This document shows, one piece after another, positions 16,883-24,605 of a stretch of 64,000 bases of DNA. A model generated the notes under the pieces. The model saw only the letters and a program-made list of their open reading frames with translations. It was not told where the DNA came from and made no database searches. Source of the DNA: Sedimentibacter sp. MB35-C1 (GTDB lineage Bacteria > Bacillota > Clostridia > Tissierellales > Sedimentibacteraceae); the NCBI RefSeq assembly GCF_030913635.1, contig NZ_CP133188.1, positions 2,356,001 to 2,420,000 of the forward strand, read 5' to 3'. Within the stretch, counting starts at the first letter, position 1. Each line of letters begins with the position of its first letter. Position numbers and translations under genes: made by a program.

Positions 16883-17749
16883 CTATTCGTTTTGGTAAAT
16901 GCTGTGATTGTCCCAAAGTTGTTCTAATTTATCGTAATACTCTACAATATCGTCTTTTTCCTTTAAGCTGATATTTGTAATTAGATTATTTATCATACAA
17001 AGAGGAACCACCAACGAATCTATAAAAGATACAATGTTGCTTTTTGCCAGCAGCGATACATCTGACATATTGTACACAGGTGAAGCTTCTGTATCTGTGA
17101 CGGCAACTATCTTTGCCTTTCTTTCTTTCACAAATTTCGTAGCGTCCACTGTTATTTTTGAATACCTTGGATAGCTGATTACTATAAGTACATCGGATTC
17201 TTTAATTCTTATAATTTCTTCGTATAATGAATTAACTCCGCTGTTGTTAAGTATTTTTACATTGTCTAGTATAACGTCAAGGTAGAACCCAAGGTAATTA
17301 GACAGTGTTGATGATGTTCTCAGCCCAAGTATGTAGACTTTATCTGCATTCATTATAAGTTCAGTTGCTTTGTCTAAAGCCTTAGTATCAATATTTTCGT
17401 ACAAACTTCTCATACTGTTCATTTCATTTTTAATGATCTTTTTGTGAAGTTTATCTATATCGTTTATAATGTCATCATCCAGCCCTATTCTTTGTACCGT
17501 AGTCAGTTTATTTTTTATCAATACCTGCAATGCTTTCTGTAACTCCGGAAAACCTGAGTAACCTATGGAACTGGCAAAACGAACTACTGTAGATTCACTT
17601 ACATCTACAGTTTCTCCTATTTTTGCCGCAGTCATAAACGCAGCTTTGTCATAGTGGTCAATAATAAACTGTGCTATTTGTTTCTGACCTTTGCTGAATT
17701 TATAGTAATTACTTTTTATATTGTGTAGTAAATCATTGTTATTGCTCAT
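16883..17749 (-). CDS. MurR/RpiR family transcriptional regulator
   Basis: DNA-binding regulator of 288 residues. The N-terminal HTH_6 domain (about 1-77) contains SESTVVRFASSIGYSGFPELQ, and the C-terminal SIS domain (about 120-255) is of the kind that binds phospho-sugars. The ATG at 17749 is chosen because AGAGG lies just upstream; an in-frame TTG at 17755 overlaps that site. It follows korC by 2 bp, so it is probably transcribed with the kor genes and may regulate them, but no effector is known. Confidence 0.9.
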   Translation of the reverse strand: MSNNNDLLHNIKSNYYKFSKGQKQIAQFIIDHYDKAAFMTAAKIGETVDVSESTVVRFASSIGYSGFPELQKALQVLIKNKLTTVQRIGLDDDIINDIDKLHKKIIKNEMNSMRSLYENIDTKALDKATELIMNADKVYILGLRTSSTLSNYLGFYLDVILDNVKILNNSGVNSLYEEIIRIKESDVLIVISYPRYSKITVDATKFVKERKAKIVAVTDTEASPVYNMSDVSLLAKSNIVSFIDSLVVPLCMINNLITNISLKEKDDIVEYYDKLEQLWDNHSIYQNE

Positions 17750-17751
17750 AA

Positions 17752-18291
17752 TCAACCTCTGATAAGTTTAATACCTTCTTCAAAAGCGCATAAGTTTTTT
17801 TCAACCGTAACAGGCGGAACCCTGTTAGATATTGAGCGAACCATAACATCCCTACTGATCACTTCTTCGCCAATCAAACCGTAGAGTGCTCCTACAGAAA
17901 TAATATTTGCTACCAAGTGAGTACCCAGTTTATTTTGAGCTGTGTCCAATATTGGCAGCTTAAATATTTTAAAGGGTGCGTTCATATCAACATTAACACT
18001 TTCGTCGACTACTAGTATACCATCTTTACTCAAAGATGCAACATATTTATCATATGAATTTTGCGTTAAGGCCAATAAAATGTTACATTCTGTAACTTTA
18101 GGAAATTTTATTTCATCGATGCTTATAATAACTTCAGCTTTGCTGGCACCGCCTCTTGCCTCCGGTCCATAGGACTGAGTTTGAATTGCATTTTTCCCCT
18201 CTTCAATTGCAGCATCTGCTAAAATTATTGCTGCTAGAATTACTCCCTGACCCCCTGAACCACTGAGTCTTAATTCTATTTTTTGAAACAT
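17752..18291 (-). CDS. korC: 2-oxoacid:ferredoxin oxidoreductase, gamma subunit
   Basis: Subunit of 179 residues of a four-subunit CoA-dependent 2-oxoacid:ferredoxin oxidoreductase. The family pattern GSGGQGVILAAIILADAA (about 11-28) and QTQSYGPEARGGASKAEVIIS near 38-58 are clear. Its ATG at 18291 immediately follows the korB stop, indicating coupled translation. The subunit lies with alpha and beta in the complex core. 2-Oxoglutarate is the usual substrate of this arrangement, but branched-chain 2-oxoacids (VOR) are possible. Confidence 0.92.
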   Translation of the reverse strand: MFQKIELRLSGSGGQGVILAAIILADAAIEEGKNAIQTQSYGPEARGGASKAEVIISIDEIKFPKVTECNILLALTQNSYDKYVASLSKDGILVVDESVNVDMNAPFKIFKLPILDTAQNKLGTHLVANIISVGALYGLIGEEVISRDVMVRSISNRVPPVTVEKNLCAFEEGIKLIRG

Positions 18292-19128
18292 TTACATTTC
18301 CCCCAACTTCTGAAATTTATCAATAATAACCTGATAACCTTCTGTATATTCTATCTTCGGATTATTATAAAATTCTCCTATAAGAATTTTATTCTTGCCT
18401 TTTTCAGGATCTTTGTCGACAACCCTTTTGTCTACGCAGTTGTCTTTCAAGAATTCATGCATTTTCAATGCATTTCCCTTTTTATTTTTTCGACCGTAAT
18501 ATGTAGGACATAAACTTAATCCTTCAATAAATGAAAAGCCTTTATTCTGCAGTCCTTTTTCGATGAGTTTCTGCATAAGCAAGGCATGGTATGCAGTTCC
18601 TCTTCCTACAAACGTTGCTCCGGCTCCCTGTGCCAGGTTACATAGGTCAAACGGTTTATCTATGTTACCGAAAGGAGCAGTTGTCGCAAAATCTCCGTGA
18701 GGTGTAGTAGGAGAAAATTGGCCTCCAGTCATACCATATATATTATTGTTAAATACTATTGTAGTAATATCTATATTTCGTCTTGCCGCGTGAATTAAGT
18801 GGTTACCGCCTATTGCCGAACTATCTCCATCTCCCATTATTACGATAACATGAAGCTTTGGGTTTGCGAGTTTGATACCTGTGGCAAATGCAAGCGCACG
18901 TCCGTGTGTTGTATGGAGAGTGTTAAAATCTAAGTACCCAGGTGCTCGTGATGAGCATCCTATACCTGAAACAACTACTACCTCATCTTTGTTTAACCCC
19001 AGCTTGTCTATTGCCCTGACAACAGTGTTCATCAAAGTTCCGTGACCGCAGCCTGGGCACCATATATGAGGCAATCTTTCGATTCTATAATATTTTTTTG
19101 TTATATCACTGCAATTTGTGCAACCCAT
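18292..19128 (-). CDS. korB: 2-oxoacid:ferredoxin oxidoreductase, beta subunit (TPP-binding)
   Basis: Thiamine-diphosphate subunit of 278 residues. WCPGCGHG (23-30) is the conserved N-terminal cluster region; GIGCSSRAPGY, TTHGRALAFATG and the TPP/Mg motif GDGDSSAIGGNH...NNNIYGMTGGQ (from about 99) identify it. It converts a 2-oxoacid plus CoA to acyl-CoA, CO2 and reduced ferredoxin. It begins at an ATG overlapping the korA stop by 1 bp. Middle gene of korDABC. Confidence 0.95.
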   Translation of the reverse strand: MGCTNCSDITKKYYRIERLPHIWCPGCGHGTLMNTVVRAIDKLGLNKDEVVVVSGIGCSSRAPGYLDFNTLHTTHGRALAFATGIKLANPKLHVIVIMGDGDSSAIGGNHLIHAARRNIDITTIVFNNNIYGMTGGQFSPTTPHGDFATTAPFGNIDKPFDLCNLAQGAGATFVGRGTAYHALLMQKLIEKGLQNKGFSFIEGLSLCPTYYGRKNKKGNALKMHEFLKDNCVDKRVVDKDPEKGKNKILIGEFYNNPKIEYTEGYQVIIDKFQKLGEM

Positions 19129-20270
19129 TATAAGCGACCTCCTGTTACTGCGTATGTAATTTCCTCAGGAGTAATTAACTCACCTGATATTTTATTTATT
19201 TTTTTGACAGGACATTTTTTTCCAGCTACTCTATCAACTTCCAGAAAATATTGTCCTAAGTTCATTTCTGCAACATATATTTCCTTTGCCTTATCAGCAA
19301 TCTGGTTTATTTGTTTATCCAAAAAAGGCCAGATTGTTATTGGTCTGAACATGCCTACCTTTATATTATTTTCGCGCATATGATCAATAGCACTTTTTGT
19401 TGCTCTGGAAACTCCTCCAAAGGCAATTATAACTATATCGGCATCATCCATTTTGTATTCTTCATAATATGTTATGTCATCTATATTTTTTTCTATCTTA
19501 TCAACCAGTCTTTGAACCAGTTCTCCTGAAATTATGTTGCTGTTAGTAGGAAATCCGGTTTCATCATGAGTCAGGCCGGTTACGTGATATCTATAACCAT
19601 TACCAAACGGGGCAAAAGGAGGTATCATATCTTCATCCGGTCTGTAAGCCTTATATTCTTCAGGTTTGCATGTTGGTTTCTTCCTGTTTACTGCTTCTAT
19701 TTCTGAAGAGCTTTTTACTTTCAACTTTTCTCTCATGTGACCAACTGTTTCATCCATCAAAAGGACAACAGGTGTTCTGTATTTTTCGGCTATATCAAAT
19801 GCTTTTATAGTATATTCATAAGTTTCCTGTACTGAGTTAGGAGTCAGTGCAACTGCCGGGTGGTCACCGTGTGTTCCCCATTTTGCCTGCATTACATCTC
19901 CCTGCGACGGTGATGTCGGCATTCCGGTACTTGGGCCTCCTCTTTGAACATTGACAACTACACAAGGAATTTCAGCAATTGCTGCATATCCGATATTTTC
20001 CTGCATTAATGAAAATCCGGGGCCACTTGTTGCAGTCATTGATTTAAGGCCTGTCAGAGAACCGCCTATGATTGCTGCCATACTTGCTAACTCATCTTCC
20101 ATCTGTATGAATTTTCCACCTACCTGAGGTAATTTTTGAGCAGAGATTTCTGCTATTTCAGTAGAAGGTGTGATTGGATATCCGGCATAAAACCTCATGC
20201 CGGCAGCCAGAGCTCCCTCAACGCATGCTTCATTGCCTTGAACTAACTTATATCCGTCTTTGCTACTCAT
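19128..20270 (-). CDS. korA: 2-oxoacid:ferredoxin oxidoreductase, alpha subunit
   Basis: Subunit of 380 residues with the pyrimidine-binding TPP domain. GNEACVEGALAAGMRFYAGYPITPSTEIAE opens the protein and carries the YPITPS signature; SGPGFSLMQENIGYA and VQRGGPSTGMPT follow; the C-terminal transketolase-C-like domain includes FRPITIWPF. The ATG at 20270 has AGGAGG upstream and overlaps the end of the ferredoxin gene by 8 bp. It works with korB, korC and korD in amino-acid-derived 2-oxoacid oxidation or reductive carboxylation. Confidence 0.95.
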   Translation of the reverse strand: MSSKDGYKLVQGNEACVEGALAAGMRFYAGYPITPSTEIAEISAQKLPQVGGKFIQMEDELASMAAIIGGSLTGLKSMTATSGPGFSLMQENIGYAAIAEIPCVVVNVQRGGPSTGMPTSPSQGDVMQAKWGTHGDHPAVALTPNSVQETYEYTIKAFDIAEKYRTPVVLLMDETVGHMREKLKVKSSSEIEAVNRKKPTCKPEEYKAYRPDEDMIPPFAPFGNGYRYHVTGLTHDETGFPTNSNIISGELVQRLVDKIEKNIDDITYYEEYKMDDADIVIIAFGGVSRATKSAIDHMRENNIKVGMFRPITIWPFLDKQINQIADKAKEIYVAEMNLGQYFLEVDRVAGKKCPVKKINKISGELITPEEITYAVTGGRL

Positions 20271-20469
20271 TTTTACTACCTCCTACAATATAAATAGCAT
20301 TATCTGGGCACCTAAGCTCACATTGACCACAGAAAATACATTTTTCAGGATAAGCTATTACACATTTTTCATTTTCAATTTTTAGAATTTGCTTCGGACA
20401 AAACCCTACACATATGCCGCATCCTTTGCACCAGTCTATGTTTTGCAGAAGCTTTTTATTATCAGCCAT
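20263..20469 (-). CDS. korD: Ferredoxin-like delta subunit, two [4Fe-4S] clusters
   Basis: Electron-transfer subunit of 68 residues. Cys14, Cys17, Cys20 and Cys24 (CKGCGICVGFC) and Cys44, Cys47, Cys50 and Cys54 (CIFCGQCELRC) form two CxxCxxCxxxC sets binding two [4Fe-4S] clusters. It passes electrons from the TPP site toward free ferredoxin. First gene of korDABC; strong AGGAGG before the ATG. Confidence 0.95.
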   Translation of the reverse strand: MADNKKLLQNIDWCKGCGICVGFCPKQILKIENEKCVIAYPEKCIFCGQCELRCPDNAIYIVGGSKNE

Positions 20470-20507
20470 TTTTTTATAACATCCTCCTATTTCCTATCCT
20501 TAAGTCT

Positions 20508-20535
20508 ATGATAGCACAAATATATAAATTTGCAA
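20508..20535 (-). promoter_or_regulatory. Sigma-A-type promoter for korDABC
   Basis: On the minus strand -35 TTGCAA (20530-20535) and -10 TATCAT (20508-20513), 16 bp apart, lie about 40-65 bp before the korD ATG. The -35 box is contained in one copy of a direct repeat, which suggests control at this promoter. Confidence 0.55.
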
Positions 20536-20566
20536 GAAAAATTTCAAAAATATGCAGATTTGCAAG
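20528..20566. repeat. Direct repeat ATTTGCAAG at the kor promoter
   Basis: Copies at 20528-20536 and 20558-20566 are exactly 30 bp apart (about three helical turns), each containing the palindrome TTGCAA. The first overlaps the -35 box. A poorer third element (AAATGCAAAA) occurs near 20579. Candidate operator for a DNA-binding regulator, possibly the RpiR-type protein of the same operon. Confidence 0.45.
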
Positions 20567-20738
20567 TAAAGATTCATTAAATGCAAAATCAATGTTTTAA
20601 GTAGAAACAAATCCATAAAAAATTATTTATGCTATAAGTAAAATAACATATTATATTCTTTTATGAACCTGTATATATTGAGAATAGCCGCTTTTGATAA
20701 AAAAAGTTTATTATACGCTTATGCATAAAATATAAAAA

Positions 20739-20769
20739 ATGCATGAAGGCTTTTTTGCCTATCATGCAT
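20739..20769 (-). terminator. Terminator of rluB-mnmM, overlapping the mnmM stop
   Basis: ATGCATGAAGGC and GCCTATCATGCAT pair around TTTTTT, with a U-rich tail on the minus strand. The mnmM stop codon lies inside the stem. The 292-bp gap 20470-20761 otherwise holds only the kor promoter and its repeats. Confidence 0.85.
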
Positions 20770-21337
20770 TTTTTTCTATAATAAACAGTTCCGGCGGAGT
20801 ATTTTCCTTGTTTATGAGGTTGATGTGAAGCACATTGTATTCTGTTTTGTCAAGAGAGCGTAGATAAAATAAGATATCTTTCATTTCTTCTCCTGTATCA
20901 TGAGTTATGTAAGTTGTTATAAAAATTCTGCCGTTCTTTTTTAGCAGCGGAAGCATATTTTGCACAGCTCGTATGGTTGTCTCACCATTGGTGGTAACTG
21001 TTTTGTCCGAATAAGGAAGATACCCAAGATTAAAAACAGCCGCATCGATGCTGTGGTTGATATACTTGCAAATATACTCGTGAGAATCATGAATAAGCTC
21101 ATAATTAACGTATTCCATGTTGGAATTTAAAAGATCTTTTGTTCTTGCTATGGCCTGCTCCTGTATATCAAATGAAGTTACATGACCATTCTGTCCGGCA
21201 ACCTTGCATAAGAAAAGTGTATCAAATCCGTTTCCGCATGTTGCATCAATAAACCTTAGATTTTCTGTTTCGCAGTAACTTTGTTTAATGAGAGAATGCA
21301 CAAAGTTCACAAGCTTTCCGTACTTACTGTCTTCCAT
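20762..21337 (-). CDS. mnmM: tRNA mnm5s2U34 methyltransferase (MnmM/YtqB family)
   Basis: SAM-dependent methyltransferase of 191 residues of the rRNA_methylase/YtqB family; B. subtilis YtqB (MnmM) methylates the wobble nm5s2U of tRNAs. SAM motif I is DATCGNGFDTLF (about 28-39), and the family hallmark FNLGYLPYSDK is present near 108-118. Normal length for the family. The ATG at 21337 has AGGAGG upstream and follows the rluB stop directly. Confidence 0.88.
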   Translation of the reverse strand: MEDSKYGKLVNFVHSLIKQSYCETENLRFIDATCGNGFDTLFLCKVAGQNGHVTSFDIQEQAIARTKDLLNSNMEYVNYELIHDSHEYICKYINHSIDAAVFNLGYLPYSDKTVTTNGETTIRAVQNMLPLLKKNGRIFITTYITHDTGEEMKDILFYLRSLDKTEYNVLHINLINKENTPPELFIIEKNA

Positions 21338-22060
21338 TTAGCCCTCCTGATTGTTTTTCAAAAATTGTATTTCTTCGTTATTCAAATATTTCCAGCAGCC
21401 GGGATTTAAATCTCCCAAATTGATTTTGCCTAAGGACGTTCTTTTTAGTTCCGTAACATTATGTCCAACAGCTTCAAACATTTTTCTGACTTGCCTGTTT
21501 TTCCCTTCATGAATACTAATCTGTACAATAGAGCTGTATTGTTTATATTTTATAAGCTTAACTCTTGCAGGTGCTGTCTTGTAGTTTTCAATTACCACAC
21601 CTGTTCTAAGTATATTCATGGAGTCTTCAGTTATTCTTCCTTTAGCTTCAGCTATGTAGGTCTTATAAATATTATATTTCGGATGCATGAGCTTGTTTGC
21701 CAAGTCTCCGTCATTTGTAAGCAGCAGCAGACCGGATGTGTTGTAGTCGAGCCTTCCTACGGGGTATACCCTCTCTTTCGCGTTAATCAAATCCATGACT
21801 GTCTTTCTGTTGAATTGATCCTTTACAGTTGTTACGTATCCTTCAGGTTTATATAATTTTATGTATACGTGGTTTTTCACCTCAAATATTTTTTGGTTAT
21901 TGACCAATACGATGTCACTTTCAGGATCTACTTTTGTTCCAAGTTCAGTTACAGTTTTTTCGTTAACCTTAACTTTGCCGGAAAGTATAAGTTCTTCTGC
22001 TTTACGTCTTGATGTAACACCGCTGCGGGCAATGTATTTTTGCAATCTTTCTGACTTCAT
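21338..22060 (-). CDS. rluB: 16S/23S rRNA pseudouridine synthase, RluB/RsuA family
   Basis: RNA-modifying enzyme of 240 residues. An N-terminal S4 domain (MKSERLQKYIARSGVTSRRKAEELI) precedes the catalytic domain with GRLDYNTSGLLLLTNDGD, in which the Asp is the nucleophile. I chose the ATG at 22060 because AAAGGCGG lies just upstream and the likely transcription start (about 22093) leaves a normal leader; the ATG at 22087 lacks a ribosome site. In Bacillus and Clostridia the gene is next to the scpAB/ytfI-J cluster, as here. Confidence 0.93.
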   Translation of the reverse strand: MKSERLQKYIARSGVTSRRKAEELILSGKVKVNEKTVTELGTKVDPESDIVLVNNQKIFEVKNHVYIKLYKPEGYVTTVKDQFNRKTVMDLINAKERVYPVGRLDYNTSGLLLLTNDGDLANKLMHPKYNIYKTYIAEAKGRITEDSMNILRTGVVIENYKTAPARVKLIKYKQYSSIVQISIHEGKNRQVRKMFEAVGHNVTELKRTSLGKINLGDLNPGCWKYLNNEEIQFLKNNQEG

Positions 22061-22099
22061 GTGTTTCCGCCTTTTTTGATTAAACATTATTTTATCTCT

Positions 22100-22128
22100 A
22101 TTATATCATTATAACGGCAATGTAACAA
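22100..22128 (-). promoter_or_regulatory. Sigma-A promoter for rluB
   Basis: Minus-strand -35 TTGTTA (22123-22128) and -10 TATAAT (22100-22105) with 17-bp spacing. It lies between the upstream terminator and the chosen rluB start, with a second TATAAT just upstream of the -10 box. Confidence 0.65.
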
Positions 22129-22150
22129 CTTTAAAATATACCGCAAAAAA

Positions 22151-22174
22151 GGCAGCTTTTTATAATTAGCTGCC
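22151..22174 (-). terminator. Terminator after D-Ala-D-Ala carboxypeptidase gene
   Basis: GGCAGCT (22151-22157) and AGCTGCC (22168-22174) pair with a 10-nt loop and are followed on the minus strand by TTTTTT. Confidence 0.85.
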
Positions 22175-22184
22175 CGATTTTACA

Positions 22185-23231
22185 TTATTTATTTTCAGTT
22201 ACAAGACTCCCTGTGTGAATCAATTCATTATTCAGGTATATATTGTATTCTCCGCAAATCGCTTTGTTGTCTTTGTTCAAAATATGGGGAGCCGTAATAT
22301 TTAATTCATAACGTATATTTTCTGTTTCATCTTCTGACAGCAGGTAACTGAAACTGTCCGATATGAAAACAGGATTTCCGCTTGACATTCTGCCCGCAAA
22401 CTGCCCTTCTTCAACAATCTGATAACTTTTATAATTTTCGAAAGCCCAGTCAAACAAATTGTAGCTGTCAGAAAACCAGTTGCTGTCGTTTAAAACTACC
22501 ACTATAATCTCAGTTCCGTCTTTTTCAGCTGATGCAACTAAGCATCTGCCTGCGGCTTTCGTGTAACCAATTTTTATACCGTTGCCGTACTCATAATCAT
22601 GAACAACCTTGTTTTTATTATAAAATATAGTATTAACACTTTCTGCTTTATACTTTTCAGCAGAAGATATAGTCTTAAATGTATCATTTTTCATGGCATG
22701 ACGGCTGATTAGAGCCAGGTCATATGCTGTGGAATAGTGGTTATCATTATGAAGACCGTGAGGATTTTCAAAATTAGTGTTGAAAGCCCCAAGTTCATAC
22801 GCTTTTTCGTTCATCATTTCCACAAATTTGTCCTCTGATGTTCTTCCTGCATAAAGAGCTAGTGCGCTTGCAGCATCATTGCCTGAGCGGAGCATAGTCC
22901 CATACAGCAAGTCCTTTATAGAAACTTTTTGTTTAGGCCTCAAATATATGCTGGAGCCTTCAATGCCTGTGCATGATGCCGGAACTTCAATTTTTTTATC
23001 TATGTCATCTATGTTCTCAATAGCTAAAATTGTTGTTATAATCTTTGTAGTACTTGCTATGGGTAATTTTTCATTTGGATTCCTTGAACATAGTATTCTT
23101 CCTGAATCAGAATCCACTACTATATAAGCTTGAGCAGATACTTCGGGTATAGCTTTGGCAATATTGTAATTTAGGCTACAGATTAACATAAGAGCCGTGA
23201 AAAATAAAATTTTTATATTTTTAATACTCAC
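22185..23231 (-). CDS. D-alanyl-D-alanine carboxypeptidase-like protein (S11), KTG box altered
   Basis: Exported penicillin-binding-protein-like carboxypeptidase of 348 residues that would trim pentapeptide side chains, probably in spore peptidoglycan given its position beside scpAB and a GerW-like gene. A signal peptide covers about 1-28. SxxK is S60-TT-K63 and SxN is S116-G-N118, but the third box reads K220-I-G222 instead of KTG/KSG. The start is GTG at 23231, with GAGGGAG about 10 nt upstream. The altered box may lower activity. Confidence 0.85.
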   Translation of the reverse strand: MSIKNIKILFFTALMLICSLNYNIAKAIPEVSAQAYIVVDSDSGRILCSRNPNEKLPIASTTKIITTILAIENIDDIDKKIEVPASCTGIEGSSIYLRPKQKVSIKDLLYGTMLRSGNDAASALALYAGRTSEDKFVEMMNEKAYELGAFNTNFENPHGLHNDNHYSTAYDLALISRHAMKNDTFKTISSAEKYKAESVNTIFYNKNKVVHDYEYGNGIKIGYTKAAGRCLVASAEKDGTEIIVVVLNDSNWFSDSYNLFDWAFENYKSYQIVEEGQFAGRMSSGNPVFISDSFSYLLSEDETENIRYELNITAPHILNKDNKAICGEYNIYLNNELIHTGSLVTENK

Positions 23232-23601
23232 AATCCTTTTTCTCCCTCACTTCTTTTATGAATGACATTATGTTTAGAATAGATGATGTCAGGTCGCCGG
23301 CAGTTGTTTCGTTATTAATGTTAATAGTCCTTACATCTTTGTTGATGGTTTCATAAATAAGTATTTGAGGATTAAGCTGTAAATTAACATAAGCAGCTCC
23401 TGCAAACGGCTTAAGGTCAACACTTCTGATTTTTTTATCTATATCGCTTCCTCCAATGACAAAATTCATGTTCAATTTGGAAATCGCAAGATAATTTGTG
23501 TTATCATAGGAAATTTTGCTGCTTATAAGTTTTTCATTTTCAGTCAGATTATTTATATTTTCCAAGGTTGTTTTAATAATACTTTGTATATCATTACTCA
23601 T
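23221..23601 (-). CDS. GerW/YtfJ-like sporulation protein (weak)
   Basis: Protein of 126 residues whose position between a DUF2953-like gene and a D,D-carboxypeptidase gene matches ytfJ (gerW) in Bacillus and Clostridia. The pattern NNLTENEKLISSKI...LAISKLNMNFVIGGSD recalls the YtfJ strand-rich core but lacks the usual Gly-rich GFGAGG segment, so it is divergent. The ATG at 23601 has AAAGGGG upstream; the in-frame TTG at 23616 lies in that site. Function inferred only from context. Confidence 0.55.
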   Translation of the reverse strand: MSNDIQSIIKTTLENINNLTENEKLISSKISYDNTNYLAISKLNMNFVIGGSDIDKKIRSVDLKPFAGAAYVNLQLNPQILIYETINKDVRTININNETTAGDLTSSILNIMSFIKEVREKKDCEY

Positions 23602-23667
23602 AATATCCCCTTTCAAAATGTATTTTAAATACAGTATGCCCTGAAAAAGGAGAAATATAACCGATTC

Positions 23668-24057
23668 TTATTTTCTTAGAATCGGTCTTTTTATAACATT
23701 ATTTACAATCATAAATTCAAATGCAAATGATGAAACGTCATCAATACATTCAGGATAAAAATATATATTTTTTACTATAAAAAGCCTTGCAGCTTTTTTT
23801 AGATGTTTTAAATAAGGATAAATTTTTTTCGATTTTATGCTGCTATATCGTTTTGCTGTTTTCCTGAAGAAATCTACATAATAAATTTTTTTGTTCTGTA
23901 CGTATTCTTTTTTTAATATCCTGTAGCTGATTTTAATTTTAATAAATGATATAGATATATTGCATTTAAGCCATATCTTAAAATTAAAATACACGAACAG
24001 CAGTCCCCCGACTAATACAAATACAATCCAAATCACCATATTGTAAAATAAAAGCAA
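23668..24057 (-). CDS. Short DUF2953-like membrane protein (YtfI position)
   Basis: Protein of 129 residues with one N-terminal membrane helix (MVIWIVFVLVGGLLFVYFNF) and a basic Lys/Tyr-rich remainder. Location after scpB and before the GerW-like gene matches ytfI (DUF2953), but that family is usually near 200 residues, so this looks shortened. The start TTG at 24057 has AGGAA upstream; an ATG at 24039 is possible. Its ribosome site lies in the loop of a hairpin. Confidence 0.5.
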   Translation of the reverse strand: MLLFYNMVIWIVFVLVGGLLFVYFNFKIWLKCNISISFIKIKISYRILKKEYVQNKKIYYVDFFRKTAKRYSSIKSKKIYPYLKHLKKAARLFIVKNIYFYPECIDDVSSFAFEFMIVNNVIKRPILRK

Positions 24058-24079
24058 CGCTTGTTCCTACGTTGCTTTT
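24050..24079 (-). terminator. Hairpin over scpB end and ytfI-like start
   Basis: AAAAGCAACG (24050-24059) and CGTTGCTTTT (24070-24079) make a perfect 10-bp stem with a 10-nt loop and a T-rich tail on the minus strand. The scpB stop codon and the AGGA of the next gene lie in or beside the loop, so it can act as a terminator or attenuator. Confidence 0.65.
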
Positions 24080-24597
24080 TTTCCCTCCTCAAATTCTATT
24101 TTCAATGCAGGAAGTTCATCGATGGAATTAAGACCGAAGTGCTTTAAAAATCCATCAGTTGTTGCATATAGAGATGGTCTTCCCGGTTTATCCAGCTTAC
24201 CAACCTCTTTAATAAGTCCCTTTTCTACAAGACCTTTAACTACGTTTGAGCACTTAACTCCTCTTATTAGTTCTATTTCAACTTTTGTAACAGGCTGTTT
24301 GTATGCTATTATAGATAATGTCTCCATTGAAGCGGTAGACAAGCTTCTATTTACAGTTGTTTGCAGCAGATTTTGAATAAATTCAAAATTTGCTTTTTTT
24401 GTTGTTAATTGATAAGAACTGCCAAACTTCTGGAGAATAAGACCTCTGTCAGTATCCATAGAAAATTGATCTGCCATTTCATCCAAGGCAGAAGTAACTT
24501 TGTGAGCAGGCATATTCAATAATTTTGATATTTCATTTACATTTAGAGGTTCTCCCCAAGCAAAAAGTAAGCTTTCAAGTACACTTTTTAAATTCAT
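24067..24597 (-). CDS. scpB: Segregation and condensation protein B
   Basis: Winged-helix kleisin partner of SMC, 176 residues, needed for chromosome condensation and segregation. LLFAWGEPLNVNEISKLL, STASMETLSIIAYKQPVTKVEIELIRGV and GRPSLYATTDGFLKHFGL are classic ScpB motifs. The ATG at 24597 follows TAGGAG; an in-frame GTG at 24603 is less well placed. It follows scpA by 8 bp. Confidence 0.95.
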   Translation of the reverse strand: MNLKSVLESLLFAWGEPLNVNEISKLLNMPAHKVTSALDEMADQFSMDTDRGLILQKFGSSYQLTTKKANFEFIQNLLQTTVNRSLSTASMETLSIIAYKQPVTKVEIELIRGVKCSNVVKGLVEKGLIKEVGKLDKPGRPSLYATTDGFLKHFGLNSIDELPALKIEFEEGKKAT

Positions 24598-24605
24598 ATA
24601 CACTC

